Source of the DNA: Bifidobacterium pullorum DSM 20433
Lineage (GTDB): Bacteria > Actinomycetota > Actinomycetes > Actinomycetales > Bifidobacteriaceae
Length of the DNA stretch: 64,000 nucleotides
NCBI RefSeq assembly: GCF_000771405.1
Contig: NZ_JDUI01000002.1
Span: 186,001-250,000, forward strand
Direction of reading: 5' to 3'
Made by a program: the position numbers and the translations under genes. This document shows positions 11,252 to 20,336 of the stretch, piece by piece. Every line of letters starts with the position of its first letter. The first letter of the stretch is position 1. The notes beneath the pieces are model-generated. The model was not told where the DNA came from. It saw only the letters and a program-made list of their open reading frames with translations, and made no database searches.

Positions 11252-11308
11252 CTTCCTCCGGCCCAACTATCTTCTGTCGGCCCGACCGTCTTCCGTCGGC
11301 CCGACCGG
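11252..11308. repeat. Three tandem imperfect 19-bp repeats
   Basis: Units at 11252-11270, 11271-11289 and 11290-11308 share CTTC-GTCGGCCCGACC; units two and three differ at 2 of 19 positions and unit one is more diverged. They lie between the convergent Fic gene and miaA. The role is unknown. Confidence 0.8.
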
Positions 11309-11343
11309 CAGAAAGCGGATCCGTCCGTCCCGAACGTCCGAGC

Positions 11344-12402
11344 TCAGGCGGCGATGTCGCCCAGATGGTGCTGCGTGTAGGCATCGGCCCGCGCATCGAT
11401 GGCGTCGTAGTCACCGGCGTCGGCATGGTCGATAACGGCCATCGCGTTGGCCACCAGATCCGGGTTCTGCGCACGCAGCCAGTGGATGCGCGGGTCGCGC
11501 CCGAACCACCCCATCTGCTTGCGGGCGAGCCGACGGGTCTTCTGCGCGATGTCGGCGAAGGCCTCGTCCTCGCTCCACAGTCCGTCCAACGCGTCGATCA
11601 CCTGCTGGTAGCCGAGCGCACGGGAGGCGGTCGCACCCAGATGCGGGCGCAGGCGACGCACCTCGTCGACGAACCCCTCCTCACGCATCTGTTCGGTACG
11701 CAGCCCGATACGGCGGTCCAACTCCTCACGCGGCAGATCCAGACCGATCTGCACGCTCGGAATCACATACCGGTAGCGCGGCAGGCTCGCCGAATACGGG
11801 CGACCGGTCAGTTCGATGACCTCCAGCGCACGGATGGTACGGCGCGGGTTGCGCGGATCCATACGCGCGGCGGCCTCGGGATCCTTGGCCTTGAGCTCCT
11901 CGAACAGGATGCCCGGCCCCTCGGTTTCGGCGCGACGCTCCAACCGGGCCCGCACCTCGGGATCGGTGCCGGGGAATGAGATGTCGTCGATGGCGGCCCT
12001 CGCATACAGCCCGGAACCGCCGACCAGGATCGGCCGGACGCCGCGGGATTGCAGATCGGCGATGCATTCGCGCGCCAACGTCTGGAAGCGGGCCACGCTC
12101 ATCGCGTCATCCGGGTCGATGATGTCGATGAGATGATGCAGCACGGCGGCCCGCTCCTCGGCGGTGGGCTTGGCCGTGCCGATATCCATGCCCCGGTACA
12201 TCTGGTAGGCGTCGGCGTTCACGATTTCGGCGCGCTCCCCCCGTTCGGCGAGCGCACGGGCGACGGCGATGCCCAGCCCCGTCTTGCCGGAGGCGGTGGG
12301 TCCGACGATCGAGACGACGCGGGGCAGGGCGCTCCCCCGGCCGTCCGTGTCTGCGGCCGCTTCGACGAGAGGGGCGGCGACGGCGGAATCAGTGGCGGAC
12401 AT
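11344..12402 (-). CDS. miaA: tRNA dimethylallyltransferase
   Basis: MiaA adds a dimethylallyl group to N6 of A37 in tRNAs that read codons starting with U. The 352-residue protein has the P-loop [11 protein letters not shown] near residue 34, the motif [19 protein letters not shown] near 62, HHLID near 91, GGSGLYARA near 127 and the RNA-binding part [14 protein letters not shown] near 190. Its start lies inside the last codons of miaB in another frame (14-base overlap), so translation is probably coupled, and the two enzymes act in order on the same base: MiaA first, then MiaB. No clear ribosome binding site is seen. Confidence 0.96.
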   Translation of the reverse strand: MSATDSAVAAPLVEAAADTDGRGSALPRVVSIVGPTASGKTGLGIAVARALAERGERAEIVNADAYQMYRGMDIGTAKPTAEERAAVLHHLIDIIDPDDAMSVARFQTLARECIADLQSRGVRPILVGGSGLYARAAIDDISFPGTDPEVRARLERRAETEGPGILFEELKAKDPEAAARMDPRNPRRTIRALEVIELTGRPYSASLPRYRYVIPSVQIGLDLPREELDRRIGLRTEQMREEGFVDEVRRLRPHLGATASRALGYQQVIDALDGLWSEDEAFADIAQKTRRLARKQMGWFGRDPRIHWLRAQNPDLVANAMAVIDHADAGDYDAIDARADAYTQHHLGDIAA

Positions 12403-13849
12403 GGTAGGTCTGGCCGGCTTTCGGATCGGGATCGGCGATCAGGTTGTGCCGGGCGGCATGCGTGACCGTGGCGGTCACGAAATCGCCGACCTGCGGCATC
12501 GGTTCGCCTTCGGGCACGCCCACATGCACAAGCACGCCGGTGCGTTCGCGACCGGTCACGCGGTGCGTGGCGGCATCCTTCTTGCCTTGGGTGCCGGTGA
12601 TCATGACCTCCACGTCACGGCCTTCGAACTTGGCCATCTCCTCCTCGGTGATGCGCTCCTGCAGGGCGACCAGGCGTTCGAACCGCTCCTGCACGACGTC
12701 CTTGGGCACCTGCTCCATCACGGCGGCGGGGGTGCCGGGGCGCGGCGAGTACTCGAACGTGAACGCCGACGAGAACCGCGCCTGCTCCACGATCCGCATC
12801 GTCTCCTCGAAGTCCTCGTCGCTCTCCCCCGGGAAGCCGACGATGATGTCGGTGGAGATCTGCGCGTCGGGCATCGCCTCGCGCACCTTGCGCAGGATAT
12901 CCATGAACTTGGCCGTGCGGTACGAACGGCGCATCGCGCGCAGGATGCGGTCGGAGCCGGACTGCAACGGCATGTGCAGCTGGTGCATGACGTTCGGGGT
13001 CTCGGCCATCGCGGCGATCACGTCGTCGGTGAACGCGGCCGGATGCGGCGAGGTGAACCTCACCCGTTCCAGGCCTTCGATCGTGCCGCAGGCGCGCAGC
13101 AGCTTGGAGAACGCGTACCGGTCGCCGATGCCGTATCCGAAGGAGTTCACGTTCTGTCCCAGCAGCGTGACCTCCTTGGCGCCGTTGTCCACGCAGCGGC
13201 GCACCTCGTCGAGGATGTCGCCGGGGCGGCGGTCATGCTCCTTGCCGCGCGTGGTCGGCACGATGCAGAACGTGCAGGTGTTGTTGCAACCCACCGAGAT
13301 CGACACCCAGCTCGACACCTTCGAGGCACGCACGGCGGGCAGCTGGCTCGGGAAATAGTCGAGCTTGTCGACGACCTCCACCTGCGGGGAGCCGGTGGCG
13401 CGATGCTGGTCGAGCAGACGCGGCAGCGAACCGATGTTCTTGGTGCCGAACACGGCCGCGACCCAGGGGGCTCTTTTGGCGATCTTCTCGCGATCCAACT
13501 GGGCCATGCAACCGCCCACGGCGATCTGCAGGTTCGGGTTGCGGCGGGTCAGCTCCGCCCACAGGCCCACCGTGCCGTACATGCGTTCGGTGGCGTTCTC
13601 GCGCACCGCGCAGGTGTTGAGCACGATCAGGTCCACATCCTTGTCCGCCACCTGCTGCTCGGTGGCGGGCACGTAGCCGTCCCGCTCCAGCACGCCGGCG
13701 ATCCGCTCGGAATCGTGCACGTTCATCTGGCAGCCGAGCGTGTGGATCGTGTACACGCCCTTGCCGCGCTCACCGGCCGACACCCGCGGGTCGGCGACGT
13801 CGGCCTGCTTCGAGGCGCGCTCCGCCTCGGTCATCATCGCTTCGTCCAT
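12389..13849 (-). CDS. miaB: tRNA-2-methylthio-N6-dimethylallyladenosine synthase
   Basis: MiaB is a radical-SAM enzyme that adds a methylthio group at C2 of i6A37. The 486-residue protein shows the three cysteines of the auxiliary cluster ([12 protein letters not shown] near 39, LNTCAVREN near 74, GGCMAQ near 107), the radical-SAM motif [11 protein letters not shown] (CxxxCxxC, near 185) and a C-terminal TRAM domain for tRNA binding (about 405-470). The start is 8 bases from a divergent ATG at 13858. Several in-frame ATGs exist near the N-terminus, and the first 25 residues may not be conserved. Confidence 0.96.
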   Translation of the reverse strand: MDEAMMTEAERASKQADVADPRVSAGERGKGVYTIHTLGCQMNVHDSERIAGVLERDGYVPATEQQVADKDVDLIVLNTCAVRENATERMYGTVGLWAELTRRNPNLQIAVGGCMAQLDREKIAKRAPWVAAVFGTKNIGSLPRLLDQHRATGSPQVEVVDKLDYFPSQLPAVRASKVSSWVSISVGCNNTCTFCIVPTTRGKEHDRRPGDILDEVRRCVDNGAKEVTLLGQNVNSFGYGIGDRYAFSKLLRACGTIEGLERVRFTSPHPAAFTDDVIAAMAETPNVMHQLHMPLQSGSDRILRAMRRSYRTAKFMDILRKVREAMPDAQISTDIIVGFPGESDEDFEETMRIVEQARFSSAFTFEYSPRPGTPAAVMEQVPKDVVQERFERLVALQERITEEEMAKFEGRDVEVMITGTQGKKDAATHRVTGRERTGVLVHVGVPEGEPMPQVGDFVTATVTHAARHNLIADPDPKAGQTYHVRH

Positions 13850-13893
13850 GAAACCCCATGCTAACCGACAGCTCGGATTGTATGATGGGAACC

Positions 13894-14619
13894 GTGATAC
13901 TTGACCGACACAGCCGATTGAACTCCGCCGAACTCGAGGCGCGCCTGAAGGCCACGAACTTCGACAACGGCCAATTCCCGATGGAGGAGATCACCGAATT
14001 CGTCAATCTCATGCAGGTCTACGAGGGGGCGATGTATGAGATCAGCACCAAGCTGGAGGTGCTTGACGAGGAATTCCAGGTGCGCTTCTCGCACAATCCC
14101 GTGCATCATATCGAACGCCGCCTCAAATCGATCTCCTCGATTCTGGGCAAGCTCGACCGGCGCGGACTGCCCAAGACGGTGGCGTCCATCAAGGACAACC
14201 TGTTCGATGTGGCCGGCGTGCGCGTGATCTGCAACTACCGGGACGACGTGTACTCGGTGTCGAACTATCTGTCCGCGCAGTCGGACATCCAGGTGCTGCG
14301 GGTCAAGGATTACATCAAGAACCCCAAGCAGAACGGCTACCGCAGCCTGCACGTGATCTACGCGGTGCCGGTGTTCCTGTCGTCGGGCGCGCACTACACG
14401 CCGGTCGAGGTGCAGTTCCGTACCATCGCGATGGACTACTGGGCGAGCCTGGAGCATGCGCTGCGGTACAAGACCGATCTGCCGGACGTCAAGCTGAGCG
14501 AGCACTCGCAGACGCTGCTGGATTGCGCGCGCAGCCTGCAGAACATCGAGGTGCAGATGCAGAACATCCACCGCGACATCAACGGCGCGCCCCAGGTCGA
14601 CGAGGCGCCGCATTCCTGA
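13894..14619 (+). CDS. Small alarmone synthetase (RelA/SpoT nucleotidyltransferase domain, GTP pyrophosphokinase)
   Basis: This protein of about 241 residues contains only a ppGpp synthetase domain and no HD hydrolase or regulatory TGS/ACT domains, like RelP/RelQ-type small alarmone synthetases. Visible motifs are [40 protein letters not shown] (the RelA G-loop and catalytic strand) and [20 protein letters not shown]. It would make (p)ppGpp from ATP and GTP or GDP in the cytosol. The start chosen is GTG at 13894, because TATGAT at 13881-13886 lies exactly 7 bases upstream, a leaderless arrangement. An ATG at 13858 in the same frame would add 12 residues but has no room for a promoter or ribosome site next to divergent miaB. 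Confidence 0.9.
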   Translation: MILDRHSRLNSAELEARLKATNFDNGQFPMEEITEFVNLMQVYEGAMYEISTKLEVLDEEFQVRFSHNPVHHIERRLKSISSILGKLDRRGLPKTVASIKDNLFDVAGVRVICNYRDDVYSVSNYLSAQSDIQVLRVKDYIKNPKQNGYRSLHVIYAVPVFLSSGAHYTPVEVQFRTIAMDYWASLEHALRYKTDLPDVKLSEHSQTLLDCARSLQNIEVQMQNIHRDINGAPQVDEAPHS

Positions 14620-14766
14620 GCGTCATCCGGCCCGAGGCACCGCCGATTCGTCAAGGTAGTGCCAAGATTCTGTGCCCGCGGCTGAATCCTTCACCATTCG
14701 TTCAGCATTCGCCCGTATGATGGAAGTCACTCCGGCCATCCGGCCGGGCGATTCCAAGGAGTGACG

Positions 14767-15597
14767 ATGACTTTCGGCCAGCAGCCGCAGGGCGGCACCG
14801 GCTTCAACCAGCAGCCGCAGAACCAGTACCAGCAGTATCAGTACAACGCGCAGTATGCGCAGCAGCCGTACGCCTACGCGCCCAACGGCACCGCCGCCAT
14901 CAACACCGAGGCGGCCTATGCCTTCGAGCAGGCGCAGCGCGTCTCGGTCACCAAGGCGTATGGCGAGATGACGATCGGCTTGATCATCACGGCCGTGGTG
15001 GCCGTGCTCGCGCAGATGAGCGGCGCCTACGTGGCATTCCTGCAGGCCACCGGCCTGATCGGCTTCATCCTGTTCGCGGTGGTGCAGGTGGGCCTGGCGA
15101 TGTTCCTCGGCGCCCGCATCATGAAGATCAAGTCGGGTACCGCTCGCCTGATGTTCTACGTGTATTCGGCATTGATGGGCTTCACGCTGAGCTCCATCTT
15201 CATGATCTACGATCTGGGCTCCATCGGCGTGGCGCTGGGCCTGTGCGCGGTGTTCTTCTTCGTGCTCACGATGTTCGGCATGACCACCAAGATCAACATG
15301 CTCAAGGCGGGTCCGATCCTGCTTGTGGGCCTGATCGTGCTCATCGTGGCCGAGCTGCTGCTCGCGTTCCTGTTCCCGGGAGACACGATGCTGATGATCG
15401 TCTCGGCCATCGGCCTGGTGCTGTTCGCCGCCATGACCGTGCACGACGCCCAGCAGACCCGTGCCATCTTCAACCAGTACGCCGGTTATGGCCCGGAGAT
15501 GATCAAGAAGGTCTCGATCATCTGCGCGCTGAACCTGTATCTGGACTTCGTGAACATCTTCCTGTACATCCTGCAGCTGCTGGGCAACAGGGATTGA
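14767..15597 (+). CDS. Bax inhibitor-1/YccA family membrane protein
   Basis: This 276-residue protein belongs to the UPF0005/BI-1 family of seven-helix membrane proteins; bacterial members such as YetJ are pH-sensitive calcium leak channels. A Gln/Tyr/Ala-rich cytosolic N-terminus (residues 1-50) precedes the hydrophobic helices, which include LIITAVVAVLAQMSGAYVAF, FILFAVVQVGLAMFLGARI and ILLVGLIVLIVAELLLAFLF. The last helix carries aspartates in the family position (MTVHDAQQTR, then NLYLDFVNIFLYILQLLG). The start at 14767 is used because AAGGAG (14756-14761) overlaps an upstream in-frame GTG. A TATGAT box lies at 14716-14721. A good terminator follows the gene. Confidence 0.93.
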   Translation: MTFGQQPQGGTGFNQQPQNQYQQYQYNAQYAQQPYAYAPNGTAAINTEAAYAFEQAQRVSVTKAYGEMTIGLIITAVVAVLAQMSGAYVAFLQATGLIGFILFAVVQVGLAMFLGARIMKIKSGTARLMFYVYSALMGFTLSSIFMIYDLGSIGVALGLCAVFFFVLTMFGMTTKINMLKAGPILLVGLIVLIVAELLLAFLFPGDTMLMIVSAIGLVLFAAMTVHDAQQTRAIFNQYAGYGPEMIKKVSIICALNLYLDFVNIFLYILQLLGNRD

Positions 15598-15620
15598 TCC
15601 GCCGGTACCATAGCATCGCG

Positions 15621-15650
15621 GGGCCGCTTCCTTCTGGAGGCGGCCCTTTC
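15621..15650 (+). terminator. Rho-independent terminator of the BI-1 family gene
   Basis: GGGCCGCTTCC (15621-15631) pairs with GGAGGCGGCCC (15636-15646) around a TTCT tetraloop and is followed by TTTCCC. It starts 24 bases after the stop codon. Confidence 0.8.
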
Positions 15651-15663
15651 CCATTCCTTCCCT

Positions 15664-15795
15664 CAACACGCCCGGCTTCTGCGGACTCTGACATATCGTG
15701 ACTCTGATGCATCCCTGAAATCGTTGAAATCACAACGATTCCGAACTTGTGTCACGGTCACGAAGCATCAGAGTCCGCAGAAGCCGGGTGTGTTG
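15664..15795. repeat. 132-bp compound palindrome with 28-bp arms
   Basis: The 28-bp arms at 15664-15691 and 15768-15795 are inverted copies differing at one position (a G-U pair in RNA). Inside, GACTCTGATGC (15700-15710) can also pair with 15765-15775, competing with the outer arm, and AATCGTTG/CAACGATT (15719-15726 with 15733-15740) forms a third stem. No gene lies here. It could be a miniature mobile element, a two-way terminator or a switching structure. Confidence 0.85.
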
Positions 15796-15800
15796 AGTGG

Positions 15801-15830
15801 ACTGGGGCGGACTGGGGCGGGCTGGGGCGG
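15801..15830. repeat. Three tandem 10-bp repeats
   Basis: ACTGGGGCGG occurs twice in tandem, followed by GCTGGGGCGG. The run directly abuts the right arm of the palindrome ending at 15795. Confidence 0.85.
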
Positions 15831-15962
15831 AACCGGAAGGGGCCATGAGCACATGGCGAAACGCCGACGACCTGTCCGGATGACGATGATCGTCGTGTCC
15901 GATACGATAACCCATGGCTTCGCCGCGGCGTTGCCACCCCCGTATTCGTTCAAAGGACCGCC

Positions 15963-17156
15963 ATGACCCCCATCCGCCGACCACGCGCCATTGCCTGCAT
16001 CGCCCTGCTTGTACTGATGGGGTTTTCGCTGGGATTCTCCGAATTCACCGTCATCGGCGTGGAGCCCGAACTCGCCGAGGCCTTCGACGTGCCGTTGGCG
16101 CGCGTCGGTGAACTCATCAGTTTCTTCTCGGTGGCCTACGCGGTGCTGACGCCGCTGCTGGCCGTATCGACCGGCCGGTTCCGTCGGTTCACGCTGCTGA
16201 CGGTCTACGTGGCGCTGTTCTGCGTCTCCAACATCATGATGACCTTCGCACCGACGTTCGAGGTGTTGCTGGCCGCCCGCGTCCTGCTCGGTGCGGTCTC
16301 CGGCGCGCTGTTGGCCGTCGGGGTCACGTTCATTCCGGAGCTGGTGGGCGTGCACCGCATGTCGATGATGATCTCGGTGGTCTACGCCGCGTTCTCGGTG
16401 GCGATGGTTGTGGCCACGTCGGTCGGCAAGATCGTGGCCGAGGTCTTGGACTGGCATGCGGTTATGGTCATCGCGCTGGTGCTGGCGTTGGTGGTCAGCG
16501 CGGCCATGCTGGCGGTGCTCCCCCGCCACGGTTCCACCGATGAGCCGTCCACGATGCGCGAACAGGCCGGGCTGCTGGCCGAACCGCAGATTCTCGTCGG
16601 CATCGCGATCTTCCTGTTCGGCGTGGGCTCGGTCTACGTGTTCTATGGGTACATCACGCCGTATCTGGAGGATGTGCTGGGCATGGATGCGGTCGGCGCG
16701 AGCGCCACCCTGATGGTCTACGGCGTCATGTGCTTCATCTCCAACCTGATTTCAGGTTGGGTGGACCTCAAGTACGGCATGAAGGCGCTGTTAATCGTGT
16801 TTCCGGTCCAGGCACTGTTCCTGGTAGCGCTGTATCTGGTCAGCCCCGCGATGCCGTGGTCACTGCTGCCGGTCATGCTGGTGGGCCTGTCCATGTATGT
16901 GGTCTCGGTCTCCTGCATCTCGCTGTTCATGCGCGTGGCGCGCGAGCGCCATCCGAAGGCGATGGTGCTGGCCAGTTCGCTGGAACCGATGGCGTTCAAC
17001 ATCGGCATTGCCTTCGGCACGGCCATCGGCGGCGTGGTCGTTTCCGGGCCCGGGCTCCGCGCCGTCGGGCTCGTCGGTGCCTTCTTCTCCTTGGTCGCCG
17101 CCGCGTTCGTGCTGCTGACTCTGCTTATCGACCGCAACATGCGGCGTCGCTCTTAA
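15963..17156 (+). CDS. MFS transporter, DHA1-type (drug/purine-analogue/sugar efflux-like)
   Basis: This 397-residue protein has 12 predicted membrane helices in two halves. Helix 1 carries the opening MGFSLGFSEFTVIGVEPELAEAF, typical of AraJ/YdhP/Cmx-like exporters, and the helix 2-3 region has the loop STGRFRRF in place of motif A. Helix 5 has GALLAVGVTFIPELVG. The substrate cannot be told from sequence. AAAGGACCGCC is a good ribosome binding site. The gene stands alone between the palindrome region and a convergent Ltp gene; an imperfect terminator hairpin follows. Homologues are annotated as chloramphenicol or arabinose exporters, but no resistance role is shown here. Confidence 0.88.
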   Translation: MTPIRRPRAIACIALLVLMGFSLGFSEFTVIGVEPELAEAFDVPLARVGELISFFSVAYAVLTPLLAVSTGRFRRFTLLTVYVALFCVSNIMMTFAPTFEVLLAARVLLGAVSGALLAVGVTFIPELVGVHRMSMMISVVYAAFSVAMVVATSVGKIVAEVLDWHAVMVIALVLALVVSAAMLAVLPRHGSTDEPSTMREQAGLLAEPQILVGIAIFLFGVGSVYVFYGYITPYLEDVLGMDAVGASATLMVYGVMCFISNLISGWVDLKYGMKALLIVFPVQALFLVALYLVSPAMPWSLLPVMLVGLSMYVVSVSCISLFMRVARERHPKAMVLASSLEPMAFNIGIAFGTAIGGVVVSGPGLRAVGLVGAFFSLVAAAFVLLTLLIDRNMRRRS

Positions 17157-17171
17157 CACCCGGATATATTC

Positions 17172-17208
17172 GATATGCCGACACCATACATCGGGGCGTC
17201 GGCATATC
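17172..17208. terminator. Hairpin between convergent genes
   Basis: GATATGCCGAC (17172-17182) pairs perfectly with GTCGGCATATC (17198-17208) around a 15-base loop. It lies between the ends of the MFS and Ltp genes and could act in both directions. No T-run follows on either strand. Confidence 0.6.
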
Positions 17209-17218
17209 ATAACCGTCG

Positions 17219-17911
17219 TCAGTCGTTGAGATGAGCGATAGCGTAGTCCGCTTCCTCCTGCGTGAACTTGTTGCCGTATTCGCTCACCAACTGGTCACGA
17301 ATAGCCTCGGGAGACATGGCCATCGTGTCCTGATAATTTTTGGCAGCGGCCAACGCATTCGCCTTGTAATCAGCCTGAAGATTGTCAATCGCATACTGCG
17401 CCTCTTCATCCGTAAACTGGTCGAATTCACTGATCAACTGATCATAGATGCCCTGCCGGCTCAAATGCATGGTATCGGAATACTCACCGGCCTTGGCCAA
17501 CGCATTCGCCTTGTAATCAGCCTGAAGATTATCGATCGCATACTGCGCCGCCTCGGCGCTGAACTGATCGAATTCACTGGTCAACTGATTGTAGATGCCT
17601 TGCTGGCTCATATGCATAAGATCGGAATAATTCTCCGCGCTCTTCAACGCATTTGTGTATTCAACGGGAACATCCGGATCGGGTTCGGGCGATGACGATT
17701 CCGCGCTGTCAGAGGGTTCGGAGGATGCACTCGCCTGTTGCTGGGACTGCGGTTGTCCCGCAGTCCCATTGGTGGCGCCGGATCCGATGCCTGCGATGGC
17801 CAGAAGCACAACCACGATGATGACCCAAAACCACCAACGCTTCCAGACCGGCTTCTTTGTATTCGTCTGCGGGGGCATGCCAGCAACAGGCGAAGACTGC
17901 GGTTCGTTCAT
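17219..17911 (-). CDS. Membrane-anchored Ltp-repeat protein
   Basis: This 230-residue protein has a short cytosolic N-terminus, one membrane helix at about 26-43 (WWFWVIIVVVLLAIAGI), a Ser/Glu/Pro-rich linker (about 45-83) and three copies of a 49-residue helical repeat (starting near 86, 135 and 184). Each copy follows the pattern NALxxAxxYSDxMHxSxQGIYxQLxSEFDQF-(S/T)-EAQYAIDNLQADYKA. The repeats match the Ltp family (host cell surface-exposed lipoprotein); the Streptococcus phage TP-J34 member blocks injection of other phage DNA. No lipobox cysteine is present, so it is anchored by the helix. The start at 17911 follows GAGGAATACC. Base composition is clearly lower in GC than neighbours, and two repeats share 36 identical bases (17348-17383 and 17495-17530). 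A phage-exclusion role is only a family-based guess. Confidence 0.85.
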   Translation of the reverse strand: MNEPQSSPVAGMPPQTNTKKPVWKRWWFWVIIVVVLLAIAGIGSGATNGTAGQPQSQQQASASSEPSDSAESSSPEPDPDVPVEYTNALKSAENYSDLMHMSQQGIYNQLTSEFDQFSAEAAQYAIDNLQADYKANALAKAGEYSDTMHLSRQGIYDQLISEFDQFTDEEAQYAIDNLQADYKANALAAAKNYQDTMAMSPEAIRDQLVSEYGNKFTQEEADYAIAHLND

Positions 17912-18075
17912 GGTATTCCTCATTTCATTCGACGTATCTGTATCGATACTCAGCCTATGAGCCGCCAGTCGCGTTCGATACTGGACGAACGGCCATTTCC
18001 GATTTCCCCTTCGGGCAGTCGGATATGCCCCACCGCACCATGGCGGATCGGGGCCGGATGCCGATAATGGTGGGT

Positions 18076-19485
18076 ATGAGCAATTCCGACGCCCGTGACC
18101 GTGCACGTTCCACCGAGGAGCAGCCATCCGGCACCATACAGAACATCGAGGTGCCGGTGCACAGCACGAAGAAAAGCACCCTTGCGATGGTGCCCATAGC
18201 CATCTTCATGTGCCTGACGCAGACCTCATTCGCCGCGGCACGCTACGGCAGCTCGGATCCTCAGTATCTGTGGTTCATGTTCTCCGCGCTCGCCGCCATT
18301 CCATCGGGATTCCTGCTGCTGGTCAGGGACCGACACCCGGAAGCAGTGTTCTGGGGATCATGCGCGATCGTCATCATATTCCCCTTCGATCCGACGCTCA
18401 CGCTGATGGCCATGTCCTCACTGCTGGCCAGACGATCCTCACGCGGAATCACCATCGGCGCCATCGTGGCCGGCGGCATGACCGCGCTGATCTCACACCT
18501 GCGCGATGCACTCAATCCGCCCGACGCATCGTTGTGGCACATGTTCTTCGCCAAGCCCAACACCGGGGGTAATTCCGGCACACCCATCGTGATGTTGGTC
18601 GGAGAGACGCCCATCATCATCACGGCCGCGGTTTCCGCACTCATCTCCACCGCCATCGCGGCGCTCGTCGGACTGCATCTGCGTTCCAAAGCCATCGCGG
18701 CCTCGGCCGAAGCCAAGGCCAACGCCGCCGCCAGCCAGGCCCACACACTGCAGGCCGATCTGAACAACCAACAGCTCGCCGACGCCATCGCCGCGGAGGC
18801 GCACGACACCCTGGCCCACTCGCTGTCCCTGCTGGCGTTGAACGCCAGCGCGCTGCAGGCCGAATCAGACAAGCTGCGCACGATGACGCAACCAGGCGAG
18901 GATTCCATCCGCATCCACGCCGATTCCATCGCGCAACAGGCGCAGCAGATCCGCCGGCAGGCGGCCGGCGCGTTGGATGAGGCCCACACCATCATCGATA
19001 TGCTCCGACATCCCGAACAGGCGTACGTCCAGTTGGCCCCATCCGACGACACGGCCCTCACCCGGGAATCGCTCGACGCGCTCATCACCGATGCACGGCA
19101 GGCGGGGATGCGTATCGACACGTGGATCGACATCCAACAGCTCAGCGAAATGGATGAGAATCTCGGAAAAATCGCCTACCGCACCATTCAGGAAGGGCTG
19201 ACCAACGCCCGCAGGCATGCGCCCGACGCGCCGGTCGCGTTGCAGGTGGACGCCCGTCCCCAGACCGGTGTGCACATCCACATCAGCAATCCGATGGCAC
19301 AGCACGCCTCCTCCTCGTCGGATCGGGCCGGCGCGGGATTACAGGGCATCGCCGCGCGAATCCACAATGCGGGCGGTTCATGCGCGTACGGGGCGGACGA
19401 ACGCGGCGTGTTCCACATCGACGCACGACTGCCATGGACCAGGACCATCGCCGGGGAGCAGACGGACGTTGCAGGTCTGGCCTAG
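18076..19485 (+). CDS. Sensor histidine kinase, NarL-partner (HisKA_3) type
   Basis: This 469-residue kinase has about five or six membrane helices in residues 35-205, then a coiled region and a HisKA_3 domain with the phospho-acceptor His243 in EAHDTLAHSLSLLALN. The ATPase part has the N-box YRTIQEGLTNARRHAPD (near 373) and a short G-box GAGLQGIAARIHNAGGS (near 418). No extracellular sensor domain of recognisable type is seen, so the signal may be sensed in the membrane. The start at 18076 was chosen because GATAAT (18063-18068) lies 7 bases upstream. The frame is open further up to 17857 but overlaps the Ltp gene. The response regulator begins 9 bases after the stop. It is divergent from the Ltp gene with 164 bases between. 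Confidence 0.92.
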   Translation: MSNSDARDRARSTEEQPSGTIQNIEVPVHSTKKSTLAMVPIAIFMCLTQTSFAAARYGSSDPQYLWFMFSALAAIPSGFLLLVRDRHPEAVFWGSCAIVIIFPFDPTLTLMAMSSLLARRSSRGITIGAIVAGGMTALISHLRDALNPPDASLWHMFFAKPNTGGNSGTPIVMLVGETPIIITAAVSALISTAIAALVGLHLRSKAIAASAEAKANAAASQAHTLQADLNNQQLADAIAAEAHDTLAHSLSLLALNASALQAESDKLRTMTQPGEDSIRIHADSIAQQAQQIRRQAAGALDEAHTIIDMLRHPEQAYVQLAPSDDTALTRESLDALITDARQAGMRIDTWIDIQQLSEMDENLGKIAYRTIQEGLTNARRHAPDAPVALQVDARPQTGVHIHISNPMAQHASSSSDRAGAGLQGIAARIHNAGGSCAYGADERGVFHIDARLPWTRTIAGEQTDVAGLA

Positions 19486-19494
19486 GATACAACC

Positions 19495-20181
19495 GTGAGC
19501 AAGATGGAAGACGACCGTCCGATCCACGTAAGCGTGGTGGACGACGACCCGATGATCTGTCAGGCGATGGGACTTATCCTCAATGATTATTCCGAGGGCC
19601 GCATCACCGTGGTCTCGACATCCACCGACGGGAAGGACGCGGTGCGCCGCGCGGCGGATGAACGCCCCGACGTCGTGCTCATGGACATCGCCATGCCCGG
19701 GATCGACGGCATCGAGGCGACACGGGGACTCCGCGCCCTGTCCCCGGCCCCGCATGTGCTCATCCTCACCTCGCTGAGTCCCGCAGATACGGTCGAGCGC
19801 GCGGTCGAGGCCGGCGCCGAAGGATTCGTATCCAAAACGGACGCACCCGACGAGATCATCCGACGCGTGATCGGCGTCTGCGAAGGCACACCCCAATTCA
19901 ATTCGGCGAGCCAGCGGCAGCTGATCGGCGGACTCAACAGGCAGCGTCCGCAATCCCGGCGGGACGAGGCGCGCGCACTGCTGGACACGTTGCCCGCACG
20001 CGAGCGCGAAGCCGTCATCCTGGCAGCCGAGGGCTACACGAACGCCGAGATCGCCCAGCGTATGTTCATCTCCGAACGCACGGCCAAGGCGCATCTGTCG
20101 TCCGCCGCGGACAAGCTGTGCATGGGACGGGTGCAGATGGCCCGGCTCGTGGAGCGGGCGGATCTGCCGGAGCATCGGTGA
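19495..20181 (+). CDS. Response regulator, NarL/LuxR family
   Basis: The 228-residue protein has a receiver domain (about 9-130) with the acidic pocket VVDDDP, phospho-acceptor Asp64 in VVLMDIAMPG, Thr/Ser near 92 (LILTSLS) and Lys114 in GFVSKTD. A LuxR-type helix-turn-helix follows at about 163-220 (LPAREREAVILAAEGYTN, AEIAQRMFISERTAKAHLSS). It is the natural partner of the kinase 9 bases upstream. The GTG start at 19495 lies 6 bases after TAGGAT (19483-19488), which includes the kinase stop codon, so it may also have its own leaderless transcript. Targets are unknown; the divergent Ltp gene is the nearest candidate. Confidence 0.95.
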   Translation: MSKMEDDRPIHVSVVDDDPMICQAMGLILNDYSEGRITVVSTSTDGKDAVRRAADERPDVVLMDIAMPGIDGIEATRGLRALSPAPHVLILTSLSPADTVERAVEAGAEGFVSKTDAPDEIIRRVIGVCEGTPQFNSASQRQLIGGLNRQRPQSRRDEARALLDTLPAREREAVILAAEGYTNAEIAQRMFISERTAKAHLSSAADKLCMGRVQMARLVERADLPEHR

Positions 20182-20336
20182 GCGGTCGCCCGCCTCACGC
20201 CATACCGACCCATATCGCATGTCGCCGCACGGCATCTGCACCGACTGCCCTTTCCGTCATACCGGTTCACGGCATTATCACAGCGCTACCACAGCATTAC
20301 CACAGCCCCCTTGGCGGCAACACGATGCATGTCGCA

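Noticed and set aside
10391-11266. N-terminal extension of FtsK by nearly 300 residues
   Set aside because: It is antisense to the Fic gene and has no FtsK similarity; the family N-terminus starts at 10390.
17857-18075. N-terminal extension of the histidine kinase
   Set aside because: The upstream frame overlaps the divergent Ltp gene, has no membrane or signal features, and the leaderless promoter at 18063 fits a start at 18076.
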